A stretch of 64,000 nucleotides of DNA, from NCBI GenBank assembly GCA_028641055.1, contig CM054059.1:50724678-50788677 (forward strand). The letters run 5' to 3'. Position 1 is the stretch's first letter, and every line of letters begins with the position of its first letter. The position numbers were made by a program, and so were the translations under genes. This document shows positions 11,050 through 21,545 of the stretch, piece by piece. Origin of the DNA: Alopecurus myosuroides. Lineage: Eukaryota; Streptophyta; Magnoliopsida; Poales; Poaceae. Below the pieces are notes generated by a model that searched no databases, was not told where the DNA came from, and worked only from the letters and a program-made list of their open reading frames with translations.

Positions 11050-11877
11050 GAGAAAACCCACTAGAAGATCATTTAAGTTGTCTATCTCAACATGCAGCAC
11101 ATCCACATCATCAGTTAACTAGAACCGTAGGATTTTCGTCTCCATCCGTCCATTGTGTTGTCCCGTGGCGCCGATGCTCCGTGCATGCAAAGTTGTCCCG
11201 TACAAAATCTCAACAGACAGCTCGATTTCTCTTCTAACAATTGCTGTGGGTCTCCGACTTCTCGCTTGCTGTAACAGATCCTGAAGTTACTGTCGTCCAC
11301 TCCCGGCAAGAAAATCTTTATTTATTTGGCAGCTTCCCTTTCCTTCCTCCGTAGATTCGTGTCTCCCCTCTACCTTTCCTCGATCTTTATTAGAAGCTTG
11401 ATTCCTCTTCTAACGTTCTGAGCATGAATCCGAGTCTAACAATATACCATGACCATGGGTTGTGCTGCAAGGTAGGCAACGAAGGAAGGGTCAAAGCGCT
11501 CTCCAGCCCACTATCTTTGGACCAATTTTCCACAGTTGAGCCGTGTGTGCGGTAGTCACTTCGGTTCCCAGTCAGGGGAGAAGCACCACTACCACCCACC
11601 CCACAAGGGGATCCTGTTTTGATCTGCATCGGTTGTTCATATGTAGCTGAGCTGCAAGTACCTAGCCCTCTCAATTTCTTTTGGAGCACAAGGTACTCCC
11701 GTGGCCCATGGTCAAGTCATGTACACAGTACACGTCCACGCAGATTTGTTCTTCAAGGAAGTTTTAGTCTGCACCATCGTAATGGGATTCCTCTTTTGAT
11801 CATTAATTCCATGACTTCTGGCATGGCAGTGAATTTCCAAAACTGAATCCCTAATATTCTGTGGTTTGTTTGTGCAG
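11050..11877. other. Unassigned stretch before an exon-like segment
   Basis: No open frame above about 100 codons with recognisable content. It may hold the missing 5' part of the Helitron whose 3' end is at 17679, but no credible 5' TC terminus could be picked. Confidence 0.35.
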
Positions 11878-11942
11878 ATATTTTCGTCTATGTCGTCTGT
11901 CCACACGGTGTTTGACGAAACAGAGGATGCTGCAAGTAAAAG
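11878..11942 (+). pseudogene. Exon-like segment of an unrecognised gene
   Basis: 65 bp bounded by a good acceptor (TTTGTTTGTGCAG, pyrimidine-rich) and donor (AAAAG, then GTAACA). It is open and could encode SSVHTVFDETEDAASK. A second exon-like segment of 42 bp (17447-17488, TTTTGGCAG acceptor, GTAAAT donor, product AILAYQNDLYSGAE) lies on the other side of the Copia insertion, about 240 bp away if that insertion is ignored. Probably gene pieces carried by a Helitron. I do not recognise the source gene. Confidence 0.35.
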
Positions 11943-12022
11943 GTAACATATGTAATCTTTACACTCCCCTCAGCAATTGATATTATTCATTTGCAAATCA
12001 ATTATATATGCTACCTATACTA

Positions 12023-12205
12023 TGTAAAAGATCGGAAACACTGCCTTGGCCTCGGCATGCCTTCGTGTTTATATAGGGGCCAAACGGCACAGGTTACAGT
12101 TGGAGATATTACAGGGAGGTTTGAGAAGATAGAACACCTATCCGAGTACTTTATAGGATAGTACATTCGGTTTACAATGCCTAACAGAAACCTGAATATC
12201 TAACA
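12023..12205 (-). repeat. 3' LTR of the young Copia element
   Basis: 183 bp, TGTTAGATATTC...CTTTTACA on the minus strand; 182 of 183 bases equal to the copy at 17108-17290. Confidence 0.97.
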
Positions 12206-12214
12206 CCCTCCCTT
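12206..12214 (-). other. Polypurine tract of the young Copia element
   Basis: AAGGGAGGG on the minus strand, directly against the 3' LTR and just after the pol stop codon (12217-12219). Confidence 0.9.
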
Positions 12215-12216
12215 AA

Positions 12217-13425
12217 TCAAAACTTGTATAAGTTTAGATTATGCTTAAAAGCCTCTAGCTGTTTTGTTGGTAAGGGCTTTGTAAAACCATCTGCAACTTG
12301 ATCCTTGGATGAAATAAATTTGATCTCCAGCAATTTCTGAGCCACTCTTTCTCGTACAAAATGAAAGTCAATTTCTATATGCTTTGTACGTGCATGGAAA
12401 ACAGGATTAGCAGAAAGATAAGTAGCTCCCATGTTATCACACCACAAACATGGAGTTTCCGTAAGTTTTACCCCAAGTTTCTTGAGAATGGTTTCAACCC
12501 ATATTACTTCTGCAGTTGCATTAGCCAGTGACTTGTACTCTGCTTCTGTACTTGATCTAGAGACTGTGGCTTGTTTTCTGGCACTCCAAGAGATGAGGTT
12601 AGGTCCAAAGAATACAGCAAATCCTCCAGTAGATCTCCTGTCATCAACACATCCTGCCCAATCTGCATCAGAAAATGCACTAACCAAGGTGGAGTTCGAT
12701 TTTCTGAAAGTAATACCAGTATTGATTGTATCCTTGACATAACGAAGAATTCTTTTAACTGTTGTCCAATGTACTGAAGTAGGAGCATGTAAGAACTGAC
12801 AAACTTTATTGACTGAGAAGGAAATGTCAGGTCTTGTTAATGTTAAATATTGCAAACCTCCTACAATGCTTCTGTACTTGGTACTGTCCTCAGCTCCTAA
12901 CAAATCACCTTGATGAAGAGACAGGGGATCCGAAGAAGACAAAGGTGTTGAGAAGGCCTTACATTGATTCATCGCCACTTTGGCAAGCAACTCGGATGAA
13001 TACTTCTCTTGTGTAAGAACAAGACCATTTGGAATTTTTCTGACTTCAATACCCAAGAAGAAATGTAAGTTGCCAAGATCCTTAATAGCAAAATGTTTAT
13101 TGAGATCATGAACTAGTGTGGAGACAGCTGAAGGTGATGATCCAGTAACTATGATATCATCCACATATATGAGGACATAAATGGTGATATTTGACTGATT
13201 ATAAATAAATAATGAGATATCCCCTAATGAAGGAGAGAACCCCAATTCTTGGAGCTTAGTGCTTAGCTGAGAGTACCATGCTCTTGGGGCTTGCTTGAGA
13301 CCATACAAAGCTTTATCAAGTTTGCACACATGGTGGGGCATATTCACATCTTCATACCCAGGGGGTTGTTTCATGAAAACATCCTCCTCCAGAACACCAT
13401 GAAGAAACGCGTTCTTGACATCGAG
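12217..13425 (-). pseudogene. Copia pol, downstream part: reverse transcriptase and RNase H
   Basis: Continues in the same frame as the segment ending at 13426 and is separated from it only by TAG 13428-13426. Visible motifs: FLHG at the start, [11 protein letters not shown], the catalytic YVDD, RNase H box FSDADWAGC, and the C-terminal [15 protein letters not shown] segment. It makes cDNA from the element RNA and removes the RNA strand. It ends at TAA/TAG 12217-12219, right before the polypurine tract. Apart from the one stop at its upstream edge I saw no break. Confidence 0.93.
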
Positions 13426-16389
13426 CTAACGTAAATCCCAACCTTGAGACACAGAAACAGACAAAACAAGTCGAATAGTAGCAGCTTTAACAACATGACT
13501 AAAGGTGTCTTCATAGTCTATGCCAAATCTCTGTTTAAACCCTTTTGCTACTAAACGAGCCTTGTATCTTTCTATAGAGGCATCAGGATTTTTCTTTATA
13601 CGAAATACCCACTTACAGTCAATTAAATTTTTGTTACCGAGATGGGATGGCACCAAGTGCCAAGTCTTGTTCTTTATCAACGCATCATACTCATCATTCA
13701 TTGCTTGACGCCAGTTTGGATCTTCCAAGGCTGCTTGAAGATTAGCTGGTTCTCCTGTAGTACACACAGAAAAATTATATCGAATGGTACCATCTGTCCA
13801 AACCTTTGGTTGTTTAATTCCTTTTTGTAATCTGGTACGTGACACAGGCGGAGCTGCACAGACAGCGGCCACAGCAGATCCGCACTGCTGCAGCGAATCG
13901 GGTGCAACCGATCCCGCCGATCCCTGTGGCTCTTGTGTGGGCACAGCCGGCGTCGCAGAAGATCCAGCAGACACAGCGGGGCCAGGAGCGGTGTCCCCAG
14001 CCGGGCCGACAGCCTGCTGCGTGGCAGTTCCGCACTGGCCAGCGCGGGGAGCAGCAGGCGCAGGTGGACGCGCGTGGGCGCGGGGCGAATCTGCACGCCC
14101 ACCAGTGCACGCAGGGGCACCAGGCGCATGGGGATCGCTGCCAGCAGGCAGATCCTTCTTGGATCCAGCGCGTATCAGGGGCAGAGGATCCACACCGGGA
14201 TCAGCGCCTGTCCCTTTGTCCTTTTCCTGCATAAAATCAAGGGCTGCTGCAGCACCGTTTTGGCTCATTTCTTGACTGTTTTCTTCCAGATTTTCGGTGG
14301 AGACCTGCACATCATGAGAAGTACATATGGGGGTTGCATGATTAGGCATATGATCTTTAGTATTTGTACCCTCGTGATAGGAAGTGAGATGGGGAGGGAG
14401 GAGTAGTATTTCTTTTCGTAGACGAGCTCCGGCGTTAGGATGAAGATCGGAAAAGGGAAAAATGCTCTCATCAAAGACCACATCTCGAGATACATAAACT
14501 TGTCCAGTGGAAATATCTAGACACTTCACCCCTTTATGACGTGGACTATATCCAATGAATACACACTGCTTAGAACGGAAGGATAATTTGTGAGAGTTAT
14601 AGGGGCGCAAATTTGGCCAACATGCACACCCAAAAACACGAAGATGAGTATAATCAGGTGGAACTCCTAAGAGACGTTCAGCAGGTGTGAAATTTTGTAT
14701 GACTCGACTAGGCATGAGATTTATCAAATATGTGGCTGTGAGAAAGGCTTCATCCCAAAGTTTAAGAGGCATAGATGCATGAGCTAGTAAAGAGAGACCA
14801 ACTTCAACTATGTGGCGGTGTTTGCGTTCAGCTGAGCCATTCTGTTGATGTGCATGAGGACATGATACATGATGTGTAATATCAAGTGATTGAAAAAATG
14901 GATGAAGTTTCTCATATTCCCCTCCCCAATCTGTTTGGATAGTGATGATTTTTCTATCAAATTTCCTCTCAACTAGATGCATGAAGTTGTGAAAGACATC
15001 AAAGACATCAGATTTCTTTTTAATCAAGTAAATCCATGTGAATTTGCTAAAATCATCTATGAAACTCACATAATATTTATGATTTCCCACAGAATTGGAG
15101 GCAGGACCCCAAACATCAGAAAAAATTTGTTGCAAAGGTAAAGTGGATACACTTGTTGAGATAGGATATGGCAACTGATGGCCTTTTCCTCTTTGACATG
15201 AATCACAAATAGTTTCTAGACTAGTGTTTTTCTCATAAGGAAGACAAAATTTATTGAGAATATGGTAAACAACTTGATTTGATGGATGACCTAGTCGATG
15301 ATGCCACCGTTCTGCTGAGGGCTTGGTGGCAACAAAGGCTTGCTTGGAAGGAGCTGATGACATGATAGGATAGAGACCCCCTTCACATTTTCCTTTAAGA
15401 AGAATTCTCCCGGTTGTGCGATCCTTTATCAAAAAATGCCACGGGTGAAATTCAAGGAATGCATCATTATCAAGGGTAAGTTTATGAACTGATAGAAGAT
15501 TCTTTTGAGCACTTGGAACATGAAGGATATTATCAAGATGAAGATCACGATTTTGGGTTTTAATACATGAATGACCAATATGGCTAATATGCATACCTTC
15601 TCCATTTGCCGTGTGTACCTTGTCATTGCCAGGGTATTTGTTGTGGATCATCAAGTTTTGGAGGTTGGAGGTGATGTGGTCGGTAGCACCCGTGTCGGGG
15701 TACCAATTGGTGTCAATGCCATAGGCATGAGCAGCCACATTGGCACTCTTCTCGGGTGGTGGTGGTGGAGCACGCTCAAGCTCGCACTTGTCATTGGAGT
15801 ATCGCCACCAGCACTCACGAGCCGGATGCCCGTGTTTTTTGCAGATTTGGCAATCAACATCAGTGTATTTGGATGATGGGCGATCACCATGGTCACCACG
15901 GTCCGGGCGCCAGTTTCCTCCTTGCGGTGGGCGATCACCACCGCCTTGTGCACCCCAGCCCGGGGGGCCATGCCAGCCAGGGGGAGGTCCACGGTGACCA
16001 TGATCACCGCCCCCATAGCCGTTCCAGCCGGCGTCGTTTCCTCCGTGTCCTGGCCAGCCTTGCCAGCCAGGGTTGCCGTGGACGTTCCAGTTGCCGGTGC
16101 CGATGCCGTTCCAGCCGCCGCGATCCGCGCCGTGAACGTTCCAACCACTGCGATCACCACCACCCGGGCCGTGCCAGGCGGGGGGTGTCCAGGTGCCGGC
16201 TCCGTTTCCTCCAGGTGGCGTCCACGCGCCACGTTCACCACGATCACCGGGGGCACCGTTCCAGCCGGCGCGATCACCGGGGGCGCCGCGCTCATCTTCA
16301 CGAGGTTGTTGTTTCTTCTTCTTGTAATCGCCGCGATTCGCGACGTTGGCAGATGACTCAAAAGCCTTCTGCCCAGATCCGTTAAGCAT
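13426..16389 (-). pseudogene. Copia gag C-terminus, protease, integrase and start of reverse transcriptase
   Basis: 987 codons, closed by TAG at 13428-13426 within the reverse transcriptase. Residues about 30-170 are an unusual Gly/Trp/Asp/Arg-rich low-complexity stretch; CCHC zinc knuckle [14 protein letters not shown] at 180-193; aspartic protease [12 protein letters not shown] at 229-240; GAG-pre-integrase HHRLGHPS; integrase core with DDFSKFTW and NGSAERKHR; then a Pro/Ala-rich linker and the first reverse-transcriptase block ([11 protein letters not shown]). In the normal Copia layout all this is one polyprotein with gag, and here the frame is indeed the same as that of the gag segment. 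Confidence 0.93.
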
Positions 16390-16392
16390 CTC

Positions 16393-16998
16393 CTATCGGG
16401 TGTCATGGGCTGCGAGCAGACCATGAAGGTCACTGACGGAACAAGAATCCATGGCATTGACGGTGGAGACGAGGCCGTTGTACTCCTCATCGAGCCCGTT
16501 CAGTATGAACTCGACGAGTTCTTCGTCTTCGACATCGCGGCCGGCGGCGATGAGCTCGATCGCGAAGCCGCGCATCTTGGAGACATATTGATCCGCGGAG
16601 AGGTTGAGTTTCTTGGTGTTTGAGAGACCACCGCGAAGGCTGGTCCGATTTGCTTTGGATTTGGATGCAAACATCTGGTTGATGAGAGCCCAAACTTCTG
16701 CTGCATGTTCTAGGCCGATGGTTTGGGCGAGGATGTCGGTGGAGAGTGAGCTGAGGAGATAACTCAGGACACGCTGATCACGCTCGATCCAAACATCATA
16801 GGTTGGATTCTCTAACTTGGATTGCTTGCCCTCCTTCTCCACCACCAAGAATTCCGGCGGCGGTGCCTCTCTGCCATCGAGCAGACCGAGCATCCGTGCG
16901 CCACGCAGCGCCGGAACGACCTGGGCCTTCCACAGCAGATGATTCGCCCTCGTCAACTTCTCCGATGGAGGCTGGCCGAGGCCCTGCGGTGGTGACAT
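16393..16998 (-). CDS. Copia gag, N-terminal part
   Basis: 201 codons from ATG at 16998, about 110 bp after the 5' LTR; an upstream in-frame start within the LTR is less likely. It shows the UBN2/Copia gag pattern: LTRANHLLWKAQVVPALRG near the start, VWIERDQRVLSYLLSSLS and the SADQYVSKMRG segment. The protein forms the particle shell. It ends at TAG 16395-16393 and the next frame resumes in phase after one codon, so gag and pol differ by a single stop: either a mutation or a readthrough site. Confidence 0.9.
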   Translation of the reverse strand: MSPPQGLGQPPSEKLTRANHLLWKAQVVPALRGARMLGLLDGREAPPPEFLVVEKEGKQSKLENPTYDVWIERDQRVLSYLLSSLSTDILAQTIGLEHAAEVWALINQMFASKSKANRTSLRGGLSNTKKLNLSADQYVSKMRGFAIELIAAGRDVEDEELVEFILNGLDEEYNGLVSTVNAMDSCSVSDLHGLLAAHDTR

Positions 16999-17095
16999 GG
17001 TAGGGATTGGTTTTCGGTATTTGGGTGTAGATTGGTTTGATCGTAGATTGATTCTTGGCTGATTTTTGGTGTAGCTCGATATCACGGATGAGGCC

Positions 17096-17107
17096 GCTCT
17101 GATACCA
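17096..17107 (-). other. Primer-binding site of the young Copia element
   Basis: TGGTATCAGAGC on the minus strand, complementary to the 3' end of initiator methionine tRNA, directly against the 5' LTR. Confidence 0.95.
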
Positions 17108-17290
17108 TGTAAAAGATCGGAAACACTGCCTTGGCCTCGGCATGCCTTCGTGTTGATATAGGGGCCAAACGGCACAGGTTACAGTTGGAGATATTACAGG
17201 GAGGTTTGAGAAGATAGAACACCTATCCGAGTACTTTATAGGATAGTACATTCGGTTTACAATGCCTAACAGAAACCTGAATATCTAACA
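17108..17290 (-). repeat. 5' LTR of the young Copia element
   Basis: 183 bp, one difference from the copy at 12023-12205. It drives transcription of the element on the minus strand. Confidence 0.97.
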
Positions 17291-17648
17291 TAGTACAGTA
17301 TAACCTTCCTCAGATACAATCCTGAACAGTCACAGGGACACGGATCAGCTTAGCTGGGAAGTCAGTTTAAATCATGTAACTTCACCTTTATGTACTACTA
17401 ATATACTATTTTTCGCCCGTTTTCAAAATATAAAATATTTTGGCAGGCCATTCTAGCATATCAGAACGACTTATATTCTGGAGCAGAGGTAAATATTTGT
17501 GTTCAGTTTTCATTTGCCGAAACATAAAACAGTTTATTTGTACTTTATCTCATACCCGAACAAAGGAATTCATCATGTTTGATACCCCAAATGAGATTTT
17601 AGATCTAATATTTCATTATCTCATTTAAAAAAAATTCCAATAGAAAAT
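17291..17648 (+). other. Flank with a second exon-like segment
   Basis: Contains 17447-17488 (42 bp, acceptor TTTTGGCAG, donor GAG then GTAAAT). The rest is AT-rich and intron-like. See the segment at 11878. Confidence 0.35.
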
Positions 17649-17679
17649 GCCCGCCGCAAAGCGCGGGGTATTTTTCTAG
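17649..17679 (+). mobile_element. Helitron 3' terminus
   Basis: A GC-rich hairpin (CCCGCCGC, loop AAA, GCGCGGGG) is followed after seven bases by CTAG at 17676-17679 and then T. A short hairpin about 8-11 bases before a CTRR end, with T as the next host base, is the diagnostic Helitron 3' end. The 5' end was not located; the exon-like segments at 11878 and 17447 would lie inside the element. Confidence 0.65.
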
Positions 17680-17997
17680 TTCTCTTTAAGACCGAGTGCT
17701 TATTGTCTTGGGAAACTAATGTAAGACACACACGCATTGCTATTTTTCTATTAAATTGTCTACAATTTCCCACTCGTGTGTTCTCTCGTAAGATTACTTT
17801 GACCCAACAGAAGATCCGCATCCTTTGCAAAGCTATTTTTTTCATCTTTAAGGGCTCTGCCATAGGGATCATATGGTGACAGACAACACATTAGGAGAGA
17901 CTCTATTTCAACATGGGTTGCCGTTTAACAGTAGGCTACACAATGCCAGATCTATTAGCATGTGATACTCTGTTTTTTTATTAAACGGTAGTGACTC
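17680..17997. other. Unassigned stretch between Helitron end and next LTR
   Basis: No gene or repeat structure seen. GACTC (17993-17997) before the LTR matches GACTA after the other LTR at four of five bases and is the likely target duplication. Confidence 0.4.
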
Positions 17998-19082
17998 AAT
18001 TGACACTCGTTTTTGGCTCACAAAAGGAAGGCAATAAGATGAGACCAAATGAAAAAATAATGTGAATGAAAGTTGCGCGTCTCGTCGAAACAAACAATTT
18101 TGATTTTTGGATCATCTCGGTCCGAGGTCATATGCAACTTATAGAGTCACAATAACACAGATCATCTCATTATGCGAGCAAATCCGCCAAACCATAGACA
18201 TACTCTGCACTTTGGCGGGAGCCTTGGTAAAACGAGCTGAAAACCTTCAAATTGCGTCGAACTTTTTCCACCTGATTTTGAAGCATCAAGGTGAGGTCAA
18301 ATTGAAAAACTCATTGAATTAATGTTCTTCGTTTTTTTGATATGAACAACTTTGTTTTCTATGAGATTTTGATCTGAGGTCGTTTACGACCTCGAATCTG
18401 CAAAATACTGATGGGCCAGAACTACCAGATTCGGACTCGATTCAAACTCTTTTGAGTGCGGACACGATTAAACCATCAACATGGATTTGGATGAGAAAAC
18501 ACATAAAATAAGAGTTATTCTTCTTTATTAGGCGAACAACATTGTCTTCTACGTGATTCCGATTTGAGATTGTTTACTGCCTCGAAAACAACTCGCAAGG
18601 TGCAGCCAGTTTTCAGACCAAACAGTTTTGGAAGATTCGAGTCAAACATCCGAATTGGATGCAAATTAGGGCTTTTGGACGTGAATCCAAGCCTTTTCCT
18701 TGCACGGGAAGTCCAGCCGCCTCTTATATACATGAGGGGTGACGGCCGATTGAACCAACACCAATCGAATAAACATAAACCCTAATTTATCGTGTTCATC
18801 TATCTATCTCCCTTGTACCTTGCTTCTCATTCTTCGTTGTTCTTCAGGTTTGGAGGCTACGATCCATGAGGCTCCAGGGGCATTAAAGACGACTTGGGGC
18901 AGCCAATCGTCGCCGGGTCCTCCGAGCGGGGTCCTTCCCGAGGAACCGGGGTGTCTGGCCTCAAAAAGCGTCTGCCGGACTGTCTTGCATACTGTAATTC
19001 CGGCAGGCCTCCCACGGTGCGAGTTGCGGAGCATCTCCCTCGGCGCCGCGAGTACACGAGGACGTGTTCTCGCGCGTCAACA
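17998..19082 (+). repeat. 5' LTR of the non-autonomous element
   Basis: Matches 38539-39610 over its length; ends GTCAACA like that copy. Its first two bases are AA instead of TG. It has a TATATACATGAGG box at about 18725. Confidence 0.9.
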
Positions 19083-19090
19083 CACTTTTT

Positions 19091-19108
19091 TGGTGACTGC
19101 GCTGGGGA
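19091..19108 (+). other. Primer-binding site of the non-autonomous element
   Basis: TGGTGACTGCGCTGGGGA, eight bases after the LTR; form typical of grass Tat-type elements. The priming tRNA was not determined. Confidence 0.65.
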
Positions 19109-19184
19109 CGAAGCATTGAACGGTCTCCACCCCTCTCTTGCTACTAAAAGAGCGTCATCAAGAGCTGCAATCTACAACAGTATC

Positions 19185-21086
19185 ATGAATCCTCAATCTC
19201 CATATGTAAATGCAAATTGCTCTCATGTTAATGTTGCTAAATCTTTTGATATGAGTACGGCATCGGCTAGCCCTAGTTCTTACCATGTGCAAGAGCCGAT
19301 GCAAAACAATCTCTATGCTTCAAATTGTTATAATTTTAGCAACGTGCAATATGTATACTCGAATTCTCATGCATCGGCAACCCCTGAAGTACATATGCAG
19401 ATGAACATCATGGTGAGTTCGGTTAATCAATACGAAACACCCAGTGTTAGAAATTTTAATTACGTGCAAGAGAGTGTTTCACCTTTATATGCATCGGCAA
19501 GTGACATGCAATATGTTAGTTCATCTTTAAGTATGCCAATGGAGAGGGGAATTGGACATGCAACTACTAGCTATTTGGCCAATTACCCCCAACCATCATA
19601 TGTTACACCTTATGATACTAATGTTTCATCTTCATGTTCAACTGGTGAGATTCATAATTCGGCTCCGCACTTTCATAATGGTCATGGCCGAATAAGTGGA
19701 AATATAACAGGAACACATGCATCTTCATCTACTCCTGTCGCATATGGATTGGGTAGTTTCAAAGAAAAACTTGTAGCTGAATTCAAGAAGATCAATGCTA
19801 TTCATTTGAGAGCAGCAAAAAATCCCCATGATCCTGCTGCAATAAAAGATTTAGAGGCGCTTAAAAAGAGGCGTGAAGAAGAGCATCAACAGTATGAGCT
19901 CAAATGTCGTCCTTCACTGTCACGGAGTTTCGGCAACGCATTGCCGAAAGAAACTAAAAGTATCGAGGGGCAATCTCACCTTGCAGAGCATAGCGCTGAC
20001 GAATTCACCAAGCCAACATTTGAGGAATTATCAGATGAACAACATCAAGCCTATGAAGTACTCAAGAGGAAGCGTAATGTGGAGTTCAAGAAGCTTGAGA
20101 AGAAACTCAAAGATGAGCATGAAGCATATAGAAAAAAGCTTGAAGAGGAAGATATGCAGATGTTTCTTGCAAATCTTGAGAAGGACCATCAAGAAAGTAT
20201 TACTTCGGTTCGAGAGCTCAAGTTACATACTTTGTGCAGCAATCAAGGTGAACCCTCTAATAAATCTAGACAAGATGAAGAAACTTTGCAAATTGATAGG
20301 ATCCATGAAAAAGGTGAAAATTATTTGGAGAGTGTTGTTACTTCGGTTAGTGGAAAAGCCGAATTAAATATTACATGTGCCGAATCTATTGAATCAAAAG
20401 AAGCAAGCTTCACTGATGAAGAGCATGAAAAGGTTAGCAAAACAACCATGCTTGATTTCTCTGGAAGTAAGGGAGCTTGCATGTTTCCCTATAAGTTTCG
20501 TGCCAAAGAGATTAGTGAACTTCAAGTGCAAGAAAGTATAGCCGAACCAAGTTCGGTTGACATTGAGCATCAAAGTAATGAGGTACGAGACCCAGAAAAT
20601 GAAGAAGAAAATGCGTTGGAAAATCATCTAGAGTTGGGGCAAGATATTGCTTGGGTAATGCAACCATCATGTTCTCTCGACGTCTTCGAAGAGGTATATC
20701 CAGCAAATAATTTACTTATTTTCCGATTTGGTCAAAACTATATTGTTGATGCATCTATTAGCAAGATTTTCATAAGAAACATTGAAAGACCAATCGTGAA
20801 AAGTAATCTATTTGTTAGTGATAAAATTGTAATAAAAACTATCGATCAACATATTACAAAATTTAGAGAGACCGGTAGTAACAAATTATTACAGCAAGAG
20901 CTTTTCCCGTTGTTTCATTTAAAATTTGTGTTTACATGGGTGGCTTTGATTATCTCATACTTGGATAACATTTGGTCTCAAGCGAGACATGTTTGTTCTA
21001 ATTATTTTGGTTTCAGATATATAAAGCCAAACGTAGAATCTCTTGAGAAAGCCGATGCTAGTAAGCTGGTTTATTCAAAAACATAG
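19185..21086 (+). CDS. Large gag-like protein of the non-autonomous element
   Basis: 633 codons from ATG 19185 (the frame is open further up, but into the LTR). Residues 1-185 are Ser/Tyr/Asn-rich low-complexity; about 190-235 (FKEKLVAEFKKINA, LEALKKRREEEHQQYE) and 280-340 (EQHQAYEVLKRKRNVEFKKL, DEHEAYRKKLEEED) are strongly charged coiled-coil-like; about 577-593 is hydrophobic (FVFTWVALIISYL), a possible membrane segment. No enzyme motif. The open frame over 1.9 kb in an otherwise non-coding element suggests selection until recently. Exact role unknown; gag-like by position between primer site and zinc-finger segment. Confidence 0.6.
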   Translation: MNPQSPYVNANCSHVNVAKSFDMSTASASPSSYHVQEPMQNNLYASNCYNFSNVQYVYSNSHASATPEVHMQMNIMVSSVNQYETPSVRNFNYVQESVSPLYASASDMQYVSSSLSMPMERGIGHATTSYLANYPQPSYVTPYDTNVSSSCSTGEIHNSAPHFHNGHGRISGNITGTHASSSTPVAYGLGSFKEKLVAEFKKINAIHLRAAKNPHDPAAIKDLEALKKRREEEHQQYELKCRPSLSRSFGNALPKETKSIEGQSHLAEHSADEFTKPTFEELSDEQHQAYEVLKRKRNVEFKKLEKKLKDEHEAYRKKLEEEDMQMFLANLEKDHQESITSVRELKLHTLCSNQGEPSNKSRQDEETLQIDRIHEKGENYLESVVTSVSGKAELNITCAESIESKEASFTDEEHEKVSKTTMLDFSGSKGACMFPYKFRAKEISELQVQESIAEPSSVDIEHQSNEVRDPENEEENALENHLELGQDIAWVMQPSCSLDVFEEVYPANNLLIFRFGQNYIVDASISKIFIRNIERPIVKSNLFVSDKIVIKTIDQHITKFRETGSNKLLQQELFPLFHLKFVFTWVALIISYLDNIWSQARHVCSNYFGFRYIKPNVESLEKADASKLVYSKT

Positions 21087-21212
21087 GAGAACCATTGCAA
21101 AAATCAAAGCATAGCCGAATGGGGTGGTGTCAAACTTGAAACATTCGGTTACTTAACTCAAAAGCCGTTCTCGCAACATGATCGGCTAGTTAATAAAAAG
21201 TGTACCTTCAGT

Positions 21213-21545
21213 TTGTGTATGTGTGAGCGCATTTTTTATATATTCCTCAATGATAATTATATTATGATTCTTGATCAGCATGCAGAGCCATCAATACAAG
21301 GACGTATGTATTGCAAGTTGCATGATTCGTTCGAACATAGTGTTAACAATTGTGACATGTTTCAGCAAATAGTGCAATCGGAAATTGATAAAGTACGATT
21401 GAATTTTGGTGAGTCACATATAGATGACGAGTCTATTTTAGTTTTTTATGGCAAAACTCTTTTACATCGGCTACCTCAAGCCGATTCATTAGAAAATGAG
21501 CAGGTACACGGTGAAGATGGTGAGATCAAGTCTTCAAGAAAATAA
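21213..21545 (+). CDS. Gag zinc-finger segment of the non-autonomous element
   Basis: 110 codons. The part YCKLHDSFEHSVNNCDMFQQ with the following IVQSEIDKVRLNF matches the Cys-x2-His ... His-x4-Cys pattern found in Tat-type gag proteins, where it binds RNA. The true start is uncertain, since the segment may be joined to the preceding ORF by splicing or a lost base. Confidence 0.55.
   Translation: MCMCERIFYIFLNDNYIMILDQHAEPSIQGRMYCKLHDSFEHSVNNCDMFQQIVQSEIDKVRLNFGESHIDDESILVFYGKTLLHRLPQADSLENEQVHGEDGEIKSSRK

Larger units (their letters stand above)
12023..17290 (-). mobile_element. Young Ty1/Copia element with short LTRs, nearly complete
   Basis: 5268 bp. Both LTRs are 183 bp and differ at one base (T at left, G at right, in the TGTT-ATATAG box). 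Flanks TACTA (12018-12022) and TAGTA (17291-17295) look like a 5-bp duplication with one mismatch. Primer-binding site, polypurine tract and the domain order gag, protease, integrase, reverse transcriptase, RNase H are all present on the minus strand in one frame from 16998 to 12217, cut by two TAG codons. The short LTRs suggest an Ale/Retrofit-like lineage (inference). It separates the two exon-like segments described at 11878 and 17447. Confidence 0.95.

Noticed and set aside
13698..14129. Several 100-160 codon frames on the plus strand opposite Copia pol (for example 13784-14275, 15756-16385)
   Set aside because: They are shadows of the GC-rich or repetitive parts of the minus-strand polyprotein and have no recognisable content.
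18894..19184. Upstream extension of the gag-like ORF into the LTR
   Set aside because: The first 97 codons lie in the LTR and primer-site region, where a protein start is unlikely; the ATG at 19185 is preferred.
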